Assembly (NCBI RefSeq): GCF_014646235.1 | Contig: NZ_BMNB01000011.1 | Location: forward strand, 141,228-205,227 | Source of the DNA: Micromonospora sonchi | GTDB lineage: Bacteria; Actinomycetota; Actinomycetes; Mycobacteriales; Micromonosporaceae | DNA length: 64,000 nt | Direction: 5' to 3' | In this document: one piece after another, positions 50,570-60,361 of the stretch | How the letters are laid out: each line of letters opens with the position of its first letter | How positions within the stretch are numbered: the stretch's first letter is position 1 | Notes under the pieces: model-generated | The model's input: only the letters and a program-made list of their open reading frames with translations | What the model was told of the DNA's origin: nothing | The model's database searches: none | Program-made: the position numbers and the translations under genes

Positions 50570-51853
50570 GCAGGCCGGCTGCGCCCCGGCCGGCACCGCC
50601 GCCTGGGCGAGAACGGCCGCGTTGAAGTCGTCGCGGGGCACGGTGCCGCACAGCCGCGCGTACCGCCGGCGCAGCTTGTACGCGGCCAGCCCACCGGCGC
50701 AGCGCAGACCGTCCGCGGCGCGCACCAGCGACCCCGGCGCACCGTACCGCGCGGCCAGCGCCGAGCGGTAGATCCCTTCCTGGGTCCGCGCCGCCCGGTG
50801 CAGGCTGAACCGGTCGACGGCCAGGTCCCGGCCGTACCGCCCGAGCGACGCACGCAGTTGCGGGTCGCCGATCAGCCGGCGCAGGAAACCGGTCAGCCGG
50901 TCGGCCCCGCCGGTGCCGTCGCCGATGCCGTACCAGCCCTGTTCCAGAAAGGTCGCGCAGCTCTGCGGAGTCAACAACTGCCAGAAACCCCGCTCACCCT
51001 GCACCACCAGGGGCCGACCGAAGGCCAGAGCCCGCAGCGCGGAACCGCCCATGCCGAGCATCACGTCGGCGGCGGCGTACGCCGGACGCGGATCATGCAA
51101 CTCACCGGTGAGGACCACGGCCCGCAGTCCGGCCCGGGCGTTCGCCTGCCGCGCCCGCTCCTCGACAACGTCTCGGGCCGGGCCGTCACCCACCACGACC
51201 AGTCGTACGGGATGCTCACGGGCCAGCCGACCCACCACCTCCACGGCGGTCAGTACGCCCTCCAGCTTCAGTTCCGGCACCAGCCGGCACACCACGGCGA
51301 GCAGCAGCGGTCGAGGCTGCCCGGGTGAGCCGTCCAGGCCGTACCGGACGCGGAACTCCTCCGTCGGATGCCCCGGCGCGTTCTCGACCACGTCCACCGG
51401 CGGTTCGATCAGGTGCACCGCGCCGGGACGGCGGTCCGCGACGTGCCGTTGCAGCGCGCGGGTCCCGACCACCAGCGGCAGCCAGCCGGGCAGGAACGGC
51501 GCCACCGCCATCGACATGACGGTGCAGACCGCCGCGGCGCGTCCGCCCGCACCCGCGGCGTAGGACTCCAGGCCGGGCGGCCACTCGTAGCCGTGCACGA
51601 TGTCGAGGCGGCGAGCGCGGATCAGGGTCCGCAGCTGGGCCACCACGGCGGGAGAGGGGCGGCGTCGGCGCTGCGGCAACGGCAGGTGCTTCAGACCCAG
51701 TCCCCGTACCCGGTCCAGCAGCGGTCCTTCCTCGCCCAGCACCGTCACCCGGTGGCCCAGGTCGCGGACGGCGGCGGCCAGTTCGATGGCGTTGAGTTGG
51801 CTGCCCCCGATCTCCATGGCGTGCGGATAGACCAGGATGTTCAGGCTCGTCAT
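50522..51853 (-). CDS. GT4-like glycosyltransferase
   Basis: 443 residues, GT-B fold. YPHAMEIGGSQLNAIELAAA is the N-terminal donor/acceptor cleft; RLVVVGDGPARDVVEERARQ and AAADVMLGMGGSALRALAFG with PLVVQGERGF cover the nucleotide-sugar site, although the usual E-x7-E motif is weakened. Retaining transfer to a glycan is likely. The stop TAG lies inside the convergent flippase gene. ATG overlaps the stop of the upstream gene (ATGA). Confidence 0.85.
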   Translation of the reverse strand: MTSLNILVYPHAMEIGGSQLNAIELAAAVRDLGHRVTVLGEEGPLLDRVRGLGLKHLPLPQRRRRPSPAVVAQLRTLIRARRLDIVHGYEWPPGLESYAAGAGGRAAAVCTVMSMAVAPFLPGWLPLVVGTRALQRHVADRRPGAVHLIEPPVDVVENAPGHPTEEFRVRYGLDGSPGQPRPLLLAVVCRLVPELKLEGVLTAVEVVGRLAREHPVRLVVVGDGPARDVVEERARQANARAGLRAVVLTGELHDPRPAYAAADVMLGMGGSALRALAFGRPLVVQGERGFWQLLTPQSCATFLEQGWYGIGDGTGGADRLTGFLRRLIGDPQLRASLGRYGRDLAVDRFSLHRAARTQEGIYRSALAARYGAPGSLVRAADGLRCAGGLAAYKLRRRYARLCGTVPRDDFNAAVLAQAAVPAGAQPACSLDSLDGTQCAQCGA

Positions 51854-53082
51854 GTCGGCGCCTCCGATGCGTCGCGCGTCGCGCCGGGCAGCGCGACCAG
51901 GTCGGCGATCCGGCGGGCCCGGATCGCCCAGCTGTGTCGTTCGGCGAACTCACGTCGCCGGGCCACGAGGGCCATCGGGCGCGGCTCGACCAGGGCCAGG
52001 CCGACCTGCGTCGCGAACTGTGCCGGGTCGGCCGCGACGCGGATCAGATCCGTGCCGAGCCATTCGGTGGCCGGCAGCGGGGTGGCGACCACCGCCCGTC
52101 CGGCGGCCAGGTACTCCAGGGTCTTCAGGGGAAAACTGGCCTGGTTGAAGGCGCTCTGCGCGTACGGTGTCAGGCCCACGTCGATCAGCCGCAGGTAACC
52201 CGGCAGCGCGGCGAACGGCTTCGCGCCCACCCACTGCACGTTGTGCCGCCGGAGCAGGGCGCTGAACCGTTGCGGCTGGTAGCCGGGGGACCGCGGCCCG
52301 ACCAGCAGCAGCGAATGCCCGGCGGCGGCCACCGCCTCCAGCAGCGCCAGGTCGATCCGGGAGTTGATGTGGCCGACGAAGCCGACGATCGGCCCGGGCA
52401 GCCGCACCTCCGCCGCCGGGGGCGTGGTGTCGACGTCAGCGTACGCGGCCGGGTCGCAGCCGGTGGGCACCAGGTGCGCCGGATATCCCGCGTCGGTGTA
52501 CCGACGAACCAGCGGCGGCGAGACGGCGGCCACGACACCGGCGGTCCGCAGGGTCCGTGCCTCGTGCCGCAGCATCCGCTCGCGTGGCATGCCGAGCAGG
52601 TCGGTGCCGGCGGTGACGTCGTCGGTGGCGTAGAAGAGCGTACGGCGGGCCGGTGCGGCGGACCACAGGTCGTCGATCCGGGTCGACACCACCGCGGCGA
52701 GCCGGGCGTCCGTGCCGCGCCCCGCCGGTGCCGTCAGCCGGGCTACGGCGGCCCGGGTCGCCCGGCGCATCATCGGCGCGACCAGCCGGTGCAACCCGGG
52801 ACGGGTGACCCCGGGCACCACCCACGGGATGAGCCGAGCCAGCCGGGGATGCAGTACCCGCAGCTTCGGTTCGTCGGCGAGCCGGCGCAAATCGGGGTGG
52901 TTGCGCAGGGTCAGCACGGACACCGGTGGGTCGACGAAGAGGACCGGTGCGTATCGGCTGAGCTGGTCGGCCAGGTGCCGGTCGGTGCCGGCCGGACCGT
53001 CGTACTGCGTGGTGGCGAAGTAGACGAGCAGGTCGCCCCGGTCGCCGAGACGGCGGGACTCAGTCGACGGCACGACGCTCAC
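51850..53082 (-). CDS. GT-B glycosyltransferase (teichuronic-acid TuaH-like)
   Basis: 410 residues: LLVYFATTQYDGPAGTDRHL, FVDPPVSVL, TLFYATDDVTAGTDLLG, VAAVSPPLVRRYTDAGYPAH, VPTGCDPAAYADVD, IVGFVGHINSRIDLALLEAV, NQASFPLKTLEYLAAGRAVV. This fits GT1/GT4-like enzymes annotated near TuaH. GTG start lies 23 bases inside the upstream gene. Part of a tightly packed six-gene minus-strand run. Confidence 0.85.
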   Translation of the reverse strand: MSVVPSTESRRLGDRGDLLVYFATTQYDGPAGTDRHLADQLSRYAPVLFVDPPVSVLTLRNHPDLRRLADEPKLRVLHPRLARLIPWVVPGVTRPGLHRLVAPMMRRATRAAVARLTAPAGRGTDARLAAVVSTRIDDLWSAAPARRTLFYATDDVTAGTDLLGMPRERMLRHEARTLRTAGVVAAVSPPLVRRYTDAGYPAHLVPTGCDPAAYADVDTTPPAAEVRLPGPIVGFVGHINSRIDLALLEAVAAAGHSLLLVGPRSPGYQPQRFSALLRRHNVQWVGAKPFAALPGYLRLIDVGLTPYAQSAFNQASFPLKTLEYLAAGRAVVATPLPATEWLGTDLIRVAADPAQFATQVGLALVEPRPMALVARRREFAERHSWAIRARRIADLVALPGATRDASEAPT

Positions 53083-53941
53083 CCGCCGGAAAATGGGCGG
53101 CCAGTACGGCCCGGCGCAGCGGCAGCGGGGTCCCCGACTTCGCGGAGATCATCACCGCGATGTCGTCCGGTGAGATCCGCTCGATCCGTTCGGTGAGGCC
53201 CCGTTCGTCGAGTGGCACCTCCGCCGAGTAGCCGAGACACAGCATGTCGTCGGTGGCGTACGAGGTGGCGGGCGCACCGAGCACCTCGTCCACGAAGACC
53301 CCGTAGAGGATCTCCTCGGAGAAGTGCAGCTGTGCCCCGATCGCGGTGGCCCAGGGTCGACCGGTCACCGACTCCACCCGCCGCAGTAGCGCCCGGACGA
53401 TTCGCGGATCCCACGGCGCCGGCCAGCAGACGTAGTCGTTCAACGGCGGCGTCGCCGGCGGCAGTCCGAGCAGGTTCCGGGCCACCTGGTGCCACAGCAG
53501 GTGGCGCGGCAGCCGTGTGTCGATCTCCCGTGGCTTGCGGTAGAAGCGGACGGTGCCGTCGCGGATGAAATGGTCGGCCCCGAACGGCCGGACGAACTCG
53601 ATGTCCGAGTCGACCAGCAGCACCACGTCGGCGTCCGAGCGGGCGGCCGCGGCGAGCTTGACGATCTGCTGGGTGATCCAGCCCCGCAGCGGCGGAAACG
53701 GCCGGCGCAGGTTCACCCAGCCGTTCACCGCGGGCAGTTTCCGCATCGAACGCGGCAGGAACTCGGTGACGTCGTGCAGCAGCGCCCCGGCCAGTTGGCC
53801 GAACCGGGCCCGATCCCGCCTCGGCACGATGACGTGCTGCTGCACCGGCCCCACACAGTGGGCCTGGATCGAGCGGTGCAGGTCCACGCAGAGTTCGAAG
53901 TCGGGTGCATAGCTGGGGGTGATGATCGCGAGTCGCGGCAT
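53060..53941 (-). CDS. DUF6492 family putative glycosyltransferase
   Basis: 293 residues: PRLAIITPSYAPDFELCVDL, QQHVIVPRRDRARFGQLAG, GWITQQIVKLAAAARSDADV, VLLVDSDIEFVRPF (D-x-D-like metal site), LHFSEEILYGVFVDEVLGAP. Matches actinobacterial DUF6492 proteins, probably GT-A-like. ATG 53941 has GAGGA five bases upstream; GTG 53992, overlapping the next stop in GTGA, is the alternative. Confidence 0.78.
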   Translation of the reverse strand: MPRLAIITPSYAPDFELCVDLHRSIQAHCVGPVQQHVIVPRRDRARFGQLAGALLHDVTEFLPRSMRKLPAVNGWVNLRRPFPPLRGWITQQIVKLAAAARSDADVVLLVDSDIEFVRPFGADHFIRDGTVRFYRKPREIDTRLPRHLLWHQVARNLLGLPPATPPLNDYVCWPAPWDPRIVRALLRRVESVTGRPWATAIGAQLHFSEEILYGVFVDEVLGAPATSYATDDMLCLGYSAEVPLDERGLTERIERISPDDIAVMISAKSGTPLPLRRAVLAAHFPAGERRAVD

Positions 53942-53988
53942 GCGGGTCCTCGGGGTCGGTCGGGCGGTGCCCGACGGTCGGATGACGC

Positions 53989-55011
53989 TCACCGGACCAC
54001 CGCCGGTGACCAGGCGTCGGGAATCAGCAGGGCGGGACTTCCCCGCCCGTCCGCCGGCACCAACCAGATGTCGCTGGTCGCCGTGCCGGGTCGGCCTCGG
54101 GGCAGGCCGTAGATGATGGTCGTGTCGTCCAGCCACTCCACCTGGTCGTCGACACTGCGGGTCTCGGCGAGCAGCGTCTCCGTTCCGCTCGCCAGCTCGT
54201 AGACCGCCAACCGCCAGCGCCCCGGCGGCAGGTCGCCGCGCCGTTTGAAGGCGAGCCGGGTCCCGTCCGGCGACAGCGACGGGCATTCCGCGTCCTGACG
54301 TAGCGCGGTGACCCGGCGCGCGGTGAGACTGCCCTCGACCAGCCAGGTTTTCGCGCCGGCCGCGGCGGTGGCGAAGAACCGGTCGGCGTCGGCGAACGTG
54401 ACGCCCCACAGGTTCTTGTCCACGGCGGTGACCACCGTGCCGCCGACGACGAGGTCGAACCGCTCGATGTCGCCGATGACGTCGCCGTCGACCCGGGCCA
54501 CCACCGTACGGGTGGAGAACTGTCCCGGACTGGCGTAGGAGTCGCCGTGCACGAAGGTCGTGGTGGCGACCAGCGAACCGTCGCGGGACAGCCGGGCCCG
54601 GCTGGGCAGCCCGACGACCGGCAGGTCACGTCGCGGTGTCCAATCCGGACCGAGCAGGCGGACCCGGGAGGTGGTGGACAATCCCCGGTCGGCCGCCACA
54701 CAGATTCCCACGTCGCGGGTCGCGTACACCCGGTCACAGGACTCGGCGGTGATTGCCCGTGGGGCGGCCGGCTCCGCCAGCGGAACCAACGCCACCCGCC
54801 CGTAGTCGGCGCTCACCTCGGTGTTGCGGAACACCACATGCGGCACGGCACGCACCGTGGCCAGGTCGGCGCGGGGCGGTGCGCCACCGGCCACCTTCGT
54901 CCTCGGCTGGTGTGTCCGGCTGCGCCAGACGTAGCCGGACGCGCCGGCGACGGTGGTCAGCAGGACCACCGTCAGCACCGCCAGCCGGGCCCGCGGCCCC
55001 AGCCGACTCAT
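53989..55011 (-). CDS. Membrane-anchored beta-propeller-like protein
   Basis: 340 residues. An N-terminal helix (about 8-28, RLAVLTVVLLTTVAGASGYV) suggests a signal anchor, then a TolB/WD40-like extracytoplasmic region with repeats such as SRDGSLVATTTFVHGDSY, CPSLSPDGTRLAFKRRGDLP and WLDDTTIIYGLPRGRPG. No catalytic site is apparent; it may sense or scaffold surface glycan. ATGA overlap with the MFS gene. Confidence 0.7.
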   Translation of the reverse strand: MSRLGPRARLAVLTVVLLTTVAGASGYVWRSRTHQPRTKVAGGAPPRADLATVRAVPHVVFRNTEVSADYGRVALVPLAEPAAPRAITAESCDRVYATRDVGICVAADRGLSTTSRVRLLGPDWTPRRDLPVVGLPSRARLSRDGSLVATTTFVHGDSYASPGQFSTRTVVARVDGDVIGDIERFDLVVGGTVVTAVDKNLWGVTFADADRFFATAAAGAKTWLVEGSLTARRVTALRQDAECPSLSPDGTRLAFKRRGDLPPGRWRLAVYELASGTETLLAETRSVDDQVEWLDDTTIIYGLPRGRPGTATSDIWLVPADGRGSPALLIPDAWSPAVVR

Positions 55012-56279
55012 GCCGGAGCCTGGTGAAGGTGAGCGTCGCCGGCTGTCGGAGCGGGCCGGTCGACGCCGCGCAGCAGCCACCCGGCGACCGGCACCGCCAC
55101 GGCCAGCAGGGCGGCGAAGAGCAGCAACGCCCGCTGCGGCCCCTGGATGGTCCAGACGAGTCCGAACAGGACTGACGCGGCGAAGCGGGCCAGGGCCACC
55201 GTGGTCTGGGCGGCGGCGATACCGCTGCCCCGCGCTCCGGCCGTCACCAGCTGGCTGACCAACGCCGCGAGCACGCCGTCGGTGGCGGCGTAGAAGCAGC
55301 CGAGCAGCAGCAGGACGGTGAGGGTGAGGCCGAGGCTTCCGCCGGGTAGCGCCGCGATCAGGTAGCCGCCGAGCAGCGCCAGGTGCCCGGCGACCAGCAC
55401 CCGACCGCGGCCCACCCGGTCGGCCAGCCGACCCAGGGGCACCGCCAACGCCAGGTAGGCGATGTTCGTCCCCACGTAGAGCAGCGGGAAGTAGCGGGCG
55501 GCCAGGTCGTCGCGGCTGTGCAGGGCCAGATAGAGAAAGCCGTCGCCGATGGTCAACACCCCGAGCAGCGCGGCGGCCAGCAGTGGGCGACGCAGTCGAC
55601 GTCCGCCGATCTCCGTGAGGACCTGTCGCGGGCCGGGGCGGTCGGCGCGGGCCGCGGTGGGCAGGCCCGGAACGTAGAGCACCAGCACCGCCAGCCCGGC
55701 GACGGCGAAGGCGAAGGAGACCACGAAGATGGAGTCGTAACCACCGGGAACGAGCAGGAGCAGGGCGAAAGCGACGAGCGGACCGAGGGCCGCCCCGGCG
55801 GTGTCCAGCGCCCGATGGACGCCGAAGGCCCGGCCGAGCGCCTCGGGCGGTGACGCCGCCGCGATCAGGGCGTCCCGGGGTGCGGTACGCAGGCCCTTAC
55901 CGAGCCGGTCGGCGGTGACCACCGCGGTGATGGCCGCGAAACCCGCTGCGGGCAGCATCGCCAGCCGGCTCAGCGCGGACGCGGCGTACCCGGTGACGGC
56001 GATCCACTTGGGGTGCTGACCGCGGTCGCCGAGGTAACCCCCGGCGATCCGTACCATCGCGCTGACACCCTGGTAGAGCCCGTCGAGGACGCCGTACGCG
56101 ATCGGGGCGAGACCGACCATCGCGGTCAGGTACAACGGCAGGACCGACGCCACCATCTCCGACGACACGTCGGTGAGCAGGCTGACCGTGCCGAGCAGCA
56201 CGACGGTCGCGGAGACGCGTGGCAGGGGGCCACCGGCCCTCCGGGAGCCCGCCGGGCGGTCCCGCAGCGTCACGTACAC
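55008..56279 (-). CDS. MFS-family permease
   Basis: 423 residues, 12 helices. LLTDVSSEMVASVLPLYLTA, GLYQGVSAMVRIAGGYLGDR, DRLGKGLRTAPRDALIAAAS and FGVHRALDTAGAALGPLVAF match a drug/solute permease subgroup with the RTAPRDALIA signature. GTG 56279 is preceded by GGAG at five bases. Inside a glycan operon it may export a product, but the subgroup is found in many contexts. Confidence 0.82.
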   Translation of the reverse strand: MYVTLRDRPAGSRRAGGPLPRVSATVVLLGTVSLLTDVSSEMVASVLPLYLTAMVGLAPIAYGVLDGLYQGVSAMVRIAGGYLGDRGQHPKWIAVTGYAASALSRLAMLPAAGFAAITAVVTADRLGKGLRTAPRDALIAAASPPEALGRAFGVHRALDTAGAALGPLVAFALLLLVPGGYDSIFVVSFAFAVAGLAVLVLYVPGLPTAARADRPGPRQVLTEIGGRRLRRPLLAAALLGVLTIGDGFLYLALHSRDDLAARYFPLLYVGTNIAYLALAVPLGRLADRVGRGRVLVAGHLALLGGYLIAALPGGSLGLTLTVLLLLGCFYAATDGVLAALVSQLVTAGARGSGIAAAQTTVALARFAASVLFGLVWTIQGPQRALLLFAALLAVAVPVAGWLLRGVDRPAPTAGDAHLHQAPA

Positions 56280-56322
56280 GACATCTCCAACTCCCGTCGC
56301 CGACCCGCCCGCCGCCGTCGGC

Positions 56323-57435
56323 TCAGTCGGCGAGCGCGGCCCGCAGCGCGGCGACCACCTGTTCCTGCTGATCGCTGGTGATCTGCGGATAGATCGGCAG
56401 GGAGAGCAACTCCGCCGCGGCCTGCTCCGCGTTCGGGAAGGCGCCGCCGAGGCCGGCGAAGGCCGGCGTGCGGTGCACCGGCACGGGATAGTGGACCGCC
56501 GCGGCGACGCCCGCCGCGTTGAGCCGGGCCAACACCTCGTCCCGGCGGGTCGGACCGCCATCGCCGCAGACCCGGACGCAGTAGATGTGCCAGACGTGCT
56601 CGTTGCCGGGCAGCACGGCGGGGCGGAGCACGTCCACCGACTCCAGCAGCGCGTGGTAGCGGGCCGCGGCGGCCCGACGCATCCCGTTCCAGGCGGCCAG
56701 CCGGGCGAGCTTGGCCCGCAGCACCGCGGCTTGTAAGCCGTCCAGCCGGCTGTTCACGCCGACGACGTCGTGCACGTACCTCTGCAGACCACCGTGGTTG
56801 CCCAGTGTGCGTACGGCCGTGGCAAGGCCGGCGTCGGCGGTCACCACCGCTCCGGCGTCGCCGTAGGCACCCAGGTTCTTGCCCGGGTAGAAGCTCGTCG
56901 CCGCGATTCCGTCGGTGCCCGCCCCGCGTCCGTACCGGGTGGCCCCCTGAGCCTGCGCGGCGTCTTCGACGACGGCGATGTCGCGCCCGGCCAGGCCGGC
57001 GCGCAGGCGCTCCACCGGCGCGAGCTGCCCGTAGAGATGCACCGGGACGATCGCCCGCGTCGCCGGGGTGATCGCGGCGAGCGCCGCGTCGACGTCGATG
57101 AGGTACGACTCCGCCGCGCAGTCGACCAGCACCGGCCGGGCGCCGGTGCGGGCGACCGCCTCGGCGGTGGCGATGAAGGTGTTCGCGGGCAGGATCACCT
57201 CCGCGCCGGGGCCGACCCCGACGGCGCGCAGCGCCAACTCGACCGCGTCGGTGCCGTTGGCCACGCCGACGCAGTGCGGCACACCGCTGAACGCCGCGTA
57301 CTCCCGTTCGAAGGCGGCGACCTCCGCCCCGCCGACGAAGGCGGTGTCGGCGATGACCCGCTTGAAGCCGGCCTCCACCTCCTCGGCGACCTCCGCGTGC
57401 GCGGCGGCGAGATCGACGAGCGGAATTCTCGGCAT
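56323..57435 (-). CDS. DegT/DnrJ/EryC1/StrS sugar aminotransferase 1
   Basis: 370-residue PLP enzyme transferring an amino group to a keto-sugar nucleotide. IPLVDLAAAHAEVAEEVEAG, GVANGTDAVELALRAVGVGP, EVILPANTFIATAEAV, VVEDAAQAQGA, and the PLP lysine in FYPGKNLGAYGDAG. ATG has GGGGAG six bases upstream; only two bases separate it from the acetyltransferase gene, with which it probably acts (amination then N-acetylation). Confidence 0.93.
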   Translation of the reverse strand: MPRIPLVDLAAAHAEVAEEVEAGFKRVIADTAFVGGAEVAAFEREYAAFSGVPHCVGVANGTDAVELALRAVGVGPGAEVILPANTFIATAEAVARTGARPVLVDCAAESYLIDVDAALAAITPATRAIVPVHLYGQLAPVERLRAGLAGRDIAVVEDAAQAQGATRYGRGAGTDGIAATSFYPGKNLGAYGDAGAVVTADAGLATAVRTLGNHGGLQRYVHDVVGVNSRLDGLQAAVLRAKLARLAAWNGMRRAAAARYHALLESVDVLRPAVLPGNEHVWHIYCVRVCGDGGPTRRDEVLARLNAAGVAAAVHYPVPVHRTPAFAGLGGAFPNAEQAAAELLSLPIYPQITSDQQEQVVAALRAALAD

Positions 57436-57437
57436 GA

Positions 57438-58196
57438 TCAGCTCCCCACGGCCGTTGGCCTGGTCCATCGTTGGTCCGGCGTCGGCACGCCCGCCGACTC
57501 CGGGTGTGCTCCGTCGACCTGCGGCACCGGCCCGGCTGCTGTGGGCAACTCGGCGGCCCGCAGCCGGCGGGCCGGGTTCCCCACCCACACCTCGCCCGGT
57601 GGGACGTCCCGCAGCACCACGGAGCCCATGCCGACCTGTGACCATTCGCCGATGGTCACGCCCTCACGGATCAGCGCACCCGCGCCGACGTACGCGCCGA
57701 GGTGCACCGCGGCACCACCACCGAGGCGTACGCCGGAGGCGAGGGTGACGTGGTCGGACACCCGGCCGTCGTGGGTGAGCACGACGTGCGGCATGACCGC
57801 CACATGCGCGCCGACGGTCGCCTCCGCGGTGAGCACCGCGCCGGCGAGCAGCACCGTGCCGGGTCCGACCGAGCAGGCCGTGCCGAGGTGGGCGCTCGGA
57901 TGGACCACCGTGGCGTACCGGTCGGCCGGCAGGGCGAGCCGCCGCACGATCTGCTGGCGGGCCAGGTAGTTGCGCGGGTTGCCGACACAGACGACGACCT
58001 CGGTCTCGCCGAGCTCCGCGAGCCGGTCGATCCCGCCGAGGACGGGCAGCCCGATCCGTTCGGTGCCGTGCAGGGCCGCATCGTCGTCGAGGAAGCCGAG
58101 CAGGCGCCACCTCGACCGGGCGTCGTTGACCGCCCGGACCGCAGCCGCGGTCTCCCGCGCGAAGCCACCCGCACCCACGATGACCAGGTCGCGCAT
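57438..58196 (-). CDS. NeuD/PglD-type sugar O/N-acetyltransferase
   Basis: 252 residues: an N-terminal Rossmann-like PglD_N domain (DLVIVGAGGFARETAAAVRA, LLGFLDDD) followed by a left-handed beta-helix of hexapeptide repeats from about 95 (VVHPSAHLGTACSVGPGTVL, TVGAHVAVMPHVVLTHDGRV). It acetylates amino-sugar nucleotides. The ATG and the upstream stop share one base (TGATG). Confidence 0.9.
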   Translation of the reverse strand: MRDLVIVGAGGFARETAAAVRAVNDARSRWRLLGFLDDDAALHGTERIGLPVLGGIDRLAELGETEVVVCVGNPRNYLARQQIVRRLALPADRYATVVHPSAHLGTACSVGPGTVLLAGAVLTAEATVGAHVAVMPHVVLTHDGRVSDHVTLASGVRLGGGAAVHLGAYVGAGALIREGVTIGEWSQVGMGSVVLRDVPPGEVWVGNPARRLRAAELPTAAGPVPQVDGAHPESAGVPTPDQRWTRPTAVGS

Positions 58197-59332
58197 CAGG
58201 CGGCCAGCTTGCCGAGCACGGCCACGACGTGATCCTGGTCGTCCTCGGTCAGCGCGTGGTGCAGCGGCAGGATCAGCGAGTCCCGGGTCAGCCGCTCGGT
58301 CACCGGCAGCGGTGCGTGGGCGACATCCGCGTATGCCGGTTCCAGGTGGGCGGCCATGATGCCGCGCCGGGCCGACACGCCCTGCGCGGCCAACTCCGCG
58401 AGCACCTCGTCGCGACCCACCCCGTACGTCGGCTCGATCAACACCCAGAACGACTGGAAGTTGGTCGTGCCGTACTCCGGGTCACGGACCGGCACCAGCC
58501 CCCTGATGCCGGCGAGTAGTTCGTGGTAGCGCGCCGCGAGCGCCCGCCGGTGGGCCACCAGTTCCGCGAGACGGCCGAGCTGGACCAGCCCGACCGCTGC
58601 CTGGATGTCGGTCATCCGGTAGTTGAAGGCGGTCTCCAGGTACTGCTCCAGCACCGGCTGGGCGCTGGCGTGCCGATCTGCGGCGGACACGTTCATCCCG
58701 TGCTCGCGCAGCCGACGCAGCCGGGTGGCCCACGCCGGGTCGTCCGTGGTGACCATCCCGCCCTCACCGGTGGTGAGCAGCTTGCGGGGATGAAAGGACC
58801 AGGCCGCGATGGTGGCGCCGGTGCCGACCGGCTGGCCGTACGCCGTCGAGCCGGCGGCGCAGGCCGCGTCCTCGACCAGCGCCACCTCCCACTCGGCGGC
58901 GGCGGCCCGCAACGCGACCACGTCGAACGGCACACCGCCCTGGTGCACGGCGATGATCGCCCGGGTCCGGGCCGTACGCACCGCATCGACCGTCGCGACC
59001 GTCAGGTTGCCCGTGCCGAGGTCGACGTCGGCGAAGACCGGCGTCGCTCCGACGTACCGCACCGCGTTGGCCGTGGCGATGAAGGAGAACGAGGGGATGA
59101 TCACCTCGTCGCCCGGGCCGATGCCCTGCACGACCAGCGCCAGGTGCAGCGCGGTGGTGCAGGAGCTGACGGCGACCCCGTGGTCGGCGCCGACCAGGGC
59201 GGCGAACTCCTGCTCGAAGCGGGCCACCCGGGGGCCCTGGGCGACCCAGCCCGAGCGGACCGCATCGGCGGCGGCCTGCGCCTCCGCCTCGCCAAGCTGC
59301 GGAATCATGACCGGGATGCGGCGCCCACTCAC
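58196..59332 (-). CDS. DegT/DnrJ/EryC1/StrS sugar aminotransferase 2
   Basis: 378 residues, paralogous to the other aminotransferase. IPVMIPQLGEAEAQAAADAV, VAVSSCTTALHLALVVQGIG, DEVIIPSFSFIATANAVRYV, ALVEDAACAAGS and PLP lysine in FHPRKLLTTGEGG. It looks closest to 4-amino-4-deoxy or perosamine-type synthases. GTG overlaps the epimerase stop (GTGA). Confidence 0.93.
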   Translation of the reverse strand: MSGRRIPVMIPQLGEAEAQAAADAVRSGWVAQGPRVARFEQEFAALVGADHGVAVSSCTTALHLALVVQGIGPGDEVIIPSFSFIATANAVRYVGATPVFADVDLGTGNLTVATVDAVRTARTRAIIAVHQGGVPFDVVALRAAAAEWEVALVEDAACAAGSTAYGQPVGTGATIAAWSFHPRKLLTTGEGGMVTTDDPAWATRLRRLREHGMNVSAADRHASAQPVLEQYLETAFNYRMTDIQAAVGLVQLGRLAELVAHRRALAARYHELLAGIRGLVPVRDPEYGTTNFQSFWVLIEPTYGVGRDEVLAELAAQGVSARRGIMAAHLEPAYADVAHAPLPVTERLTRDSLILPLHHALTEDDQDHVVAVLGKLAA

Positions 59333-60294
59333 TGCGCTGCCCGCCACCAGTCGACCAGGCCCGAAAGGCCCTCGTGCAGGCCGATCTCGGCGCGGAAGCC
59401 CAGCTTCTCGGCGGCGGCGCTGGTGTCGGCCAGCCGACGGGTGACGCCGTTGACCGCGCGGGGCGGCCCGAACTCCGGCGCCCGGTCGGACTTCATCACC
59501 TCGCTGAGCGCCTGCGCCAGCTCCCGCAGGCTGGTCTCGGTGCCGCTGGCGACGTTGAACACCTCGTCGGTCACCTCGGCCCGGGCGGCCAGGATGTTGG
59601 CCCGGGCGATGTCGGCGACGTGGACGAAATCCATGGTCTGCAGGCCGTCGCCGAGGATCAGCGGCGGCCGGCCGGACTCGATCCGCTCCATCCACCGGAT
59701 CAACACCTCGGTGTAGAGCCCGTGGATGTCCATCCGTGGGCCGTACACGTTGAAGTAGCGCAGGGCGACGTAGTCCAGCCCGGACATGCGGTGGAAGCTG
59801 CGCGCCACGGCCTCGTTGAACGCCTTCGCCGCGCCGTAGAAGGTGTCGTTGTGGTACGGGTGGTGCCGCTCGGTGGTCGGGAACTCGTCGGCGAGCCCGT
59901 ACACCGAGGCCGACGAGGAGAGCACCACCTTGCGTACGCCGGCGGCGCCCGCCGCCTCCAGCACGTTGAACGTCCCGTCGACCAGCACCTCGTTGGCCAG
60001 CCGGGGCTCCTCGGCGCACTGGGTGATGCGGATGGCGGCGAGGTGGAAGACCAGGTCCTTGCCCCGGGTCAGCTCGTGCACGAGCGCGACGTCCCGGATG
60101 TCGCCTTCGACCAGCCGCACGCCGGCGTGCGGCAGGGCCCGGGCGAGGTTCTCCCGCCGGCCTCGGACGAGGTTGTCGAGCACCACGATCTCGGTCGCCC
60201 CACCGGCGACCAACTCGTCCACGACGTGGGAGCCGATCGTGCCCGCCCCACCGGTTACCAGGGCACGCGCCCCGGCGATCTGCACCGCGCTCAT
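59329..60294 (-). CDS. NAD-dependent sugar-nucleotide epimerase/dehydratase
   Basis: 321-residue extended SDR: GGAGTIGSHVVDELVAGGA (NAD loop), DIRDVALVHEL, LAAIRITQCAEEP, SSSASVYGLADEFPTTE, and the catalytic YGAAK; RYFNVYGPRMDIHG and TMDFVHVADIARAN follow. UDP-hexose 4-epimerase or related dehydratase. ATG 60294 is chosen; an in-frame TTG at 60312 is an alternative with GGAG closer. Confidence 0.9.
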   Translation of the reverse strand: MSAVQIAGARALVTGGAGTIGSHVVDELVAGGATEIVVLDNLVRGRRENLARALPHAGVRLVEGDIRDVALVHELTRGKDLVFHLAAIRITQCAEEPRLANEVLVDGTFNVLEAAGAAGVRKVVLSSSASVYGLADEFPTTERHHPYHNDTFYGAAKAFNEAVARSFHRMSGLDYVALRYFNVYGPRMDIHGLYTEVLIRWMERIESGRPPLILGDGLQTMDFVHVADIARANILAARAEVTDEVFNVASGTETSLRELAQALSEVMKSDRAPEFGPPRAVNGVTRRLADTSAAAEKLGFRAEIGLHEGLSGLVDWWRAAQ

Positions 60295-60361
60295 GACAGC
60301 GATCCACTCCAATCCGTGCCGCCCCTGGGCGGCACCACGTCCGGTTTCCTTGCTCGCCGGG

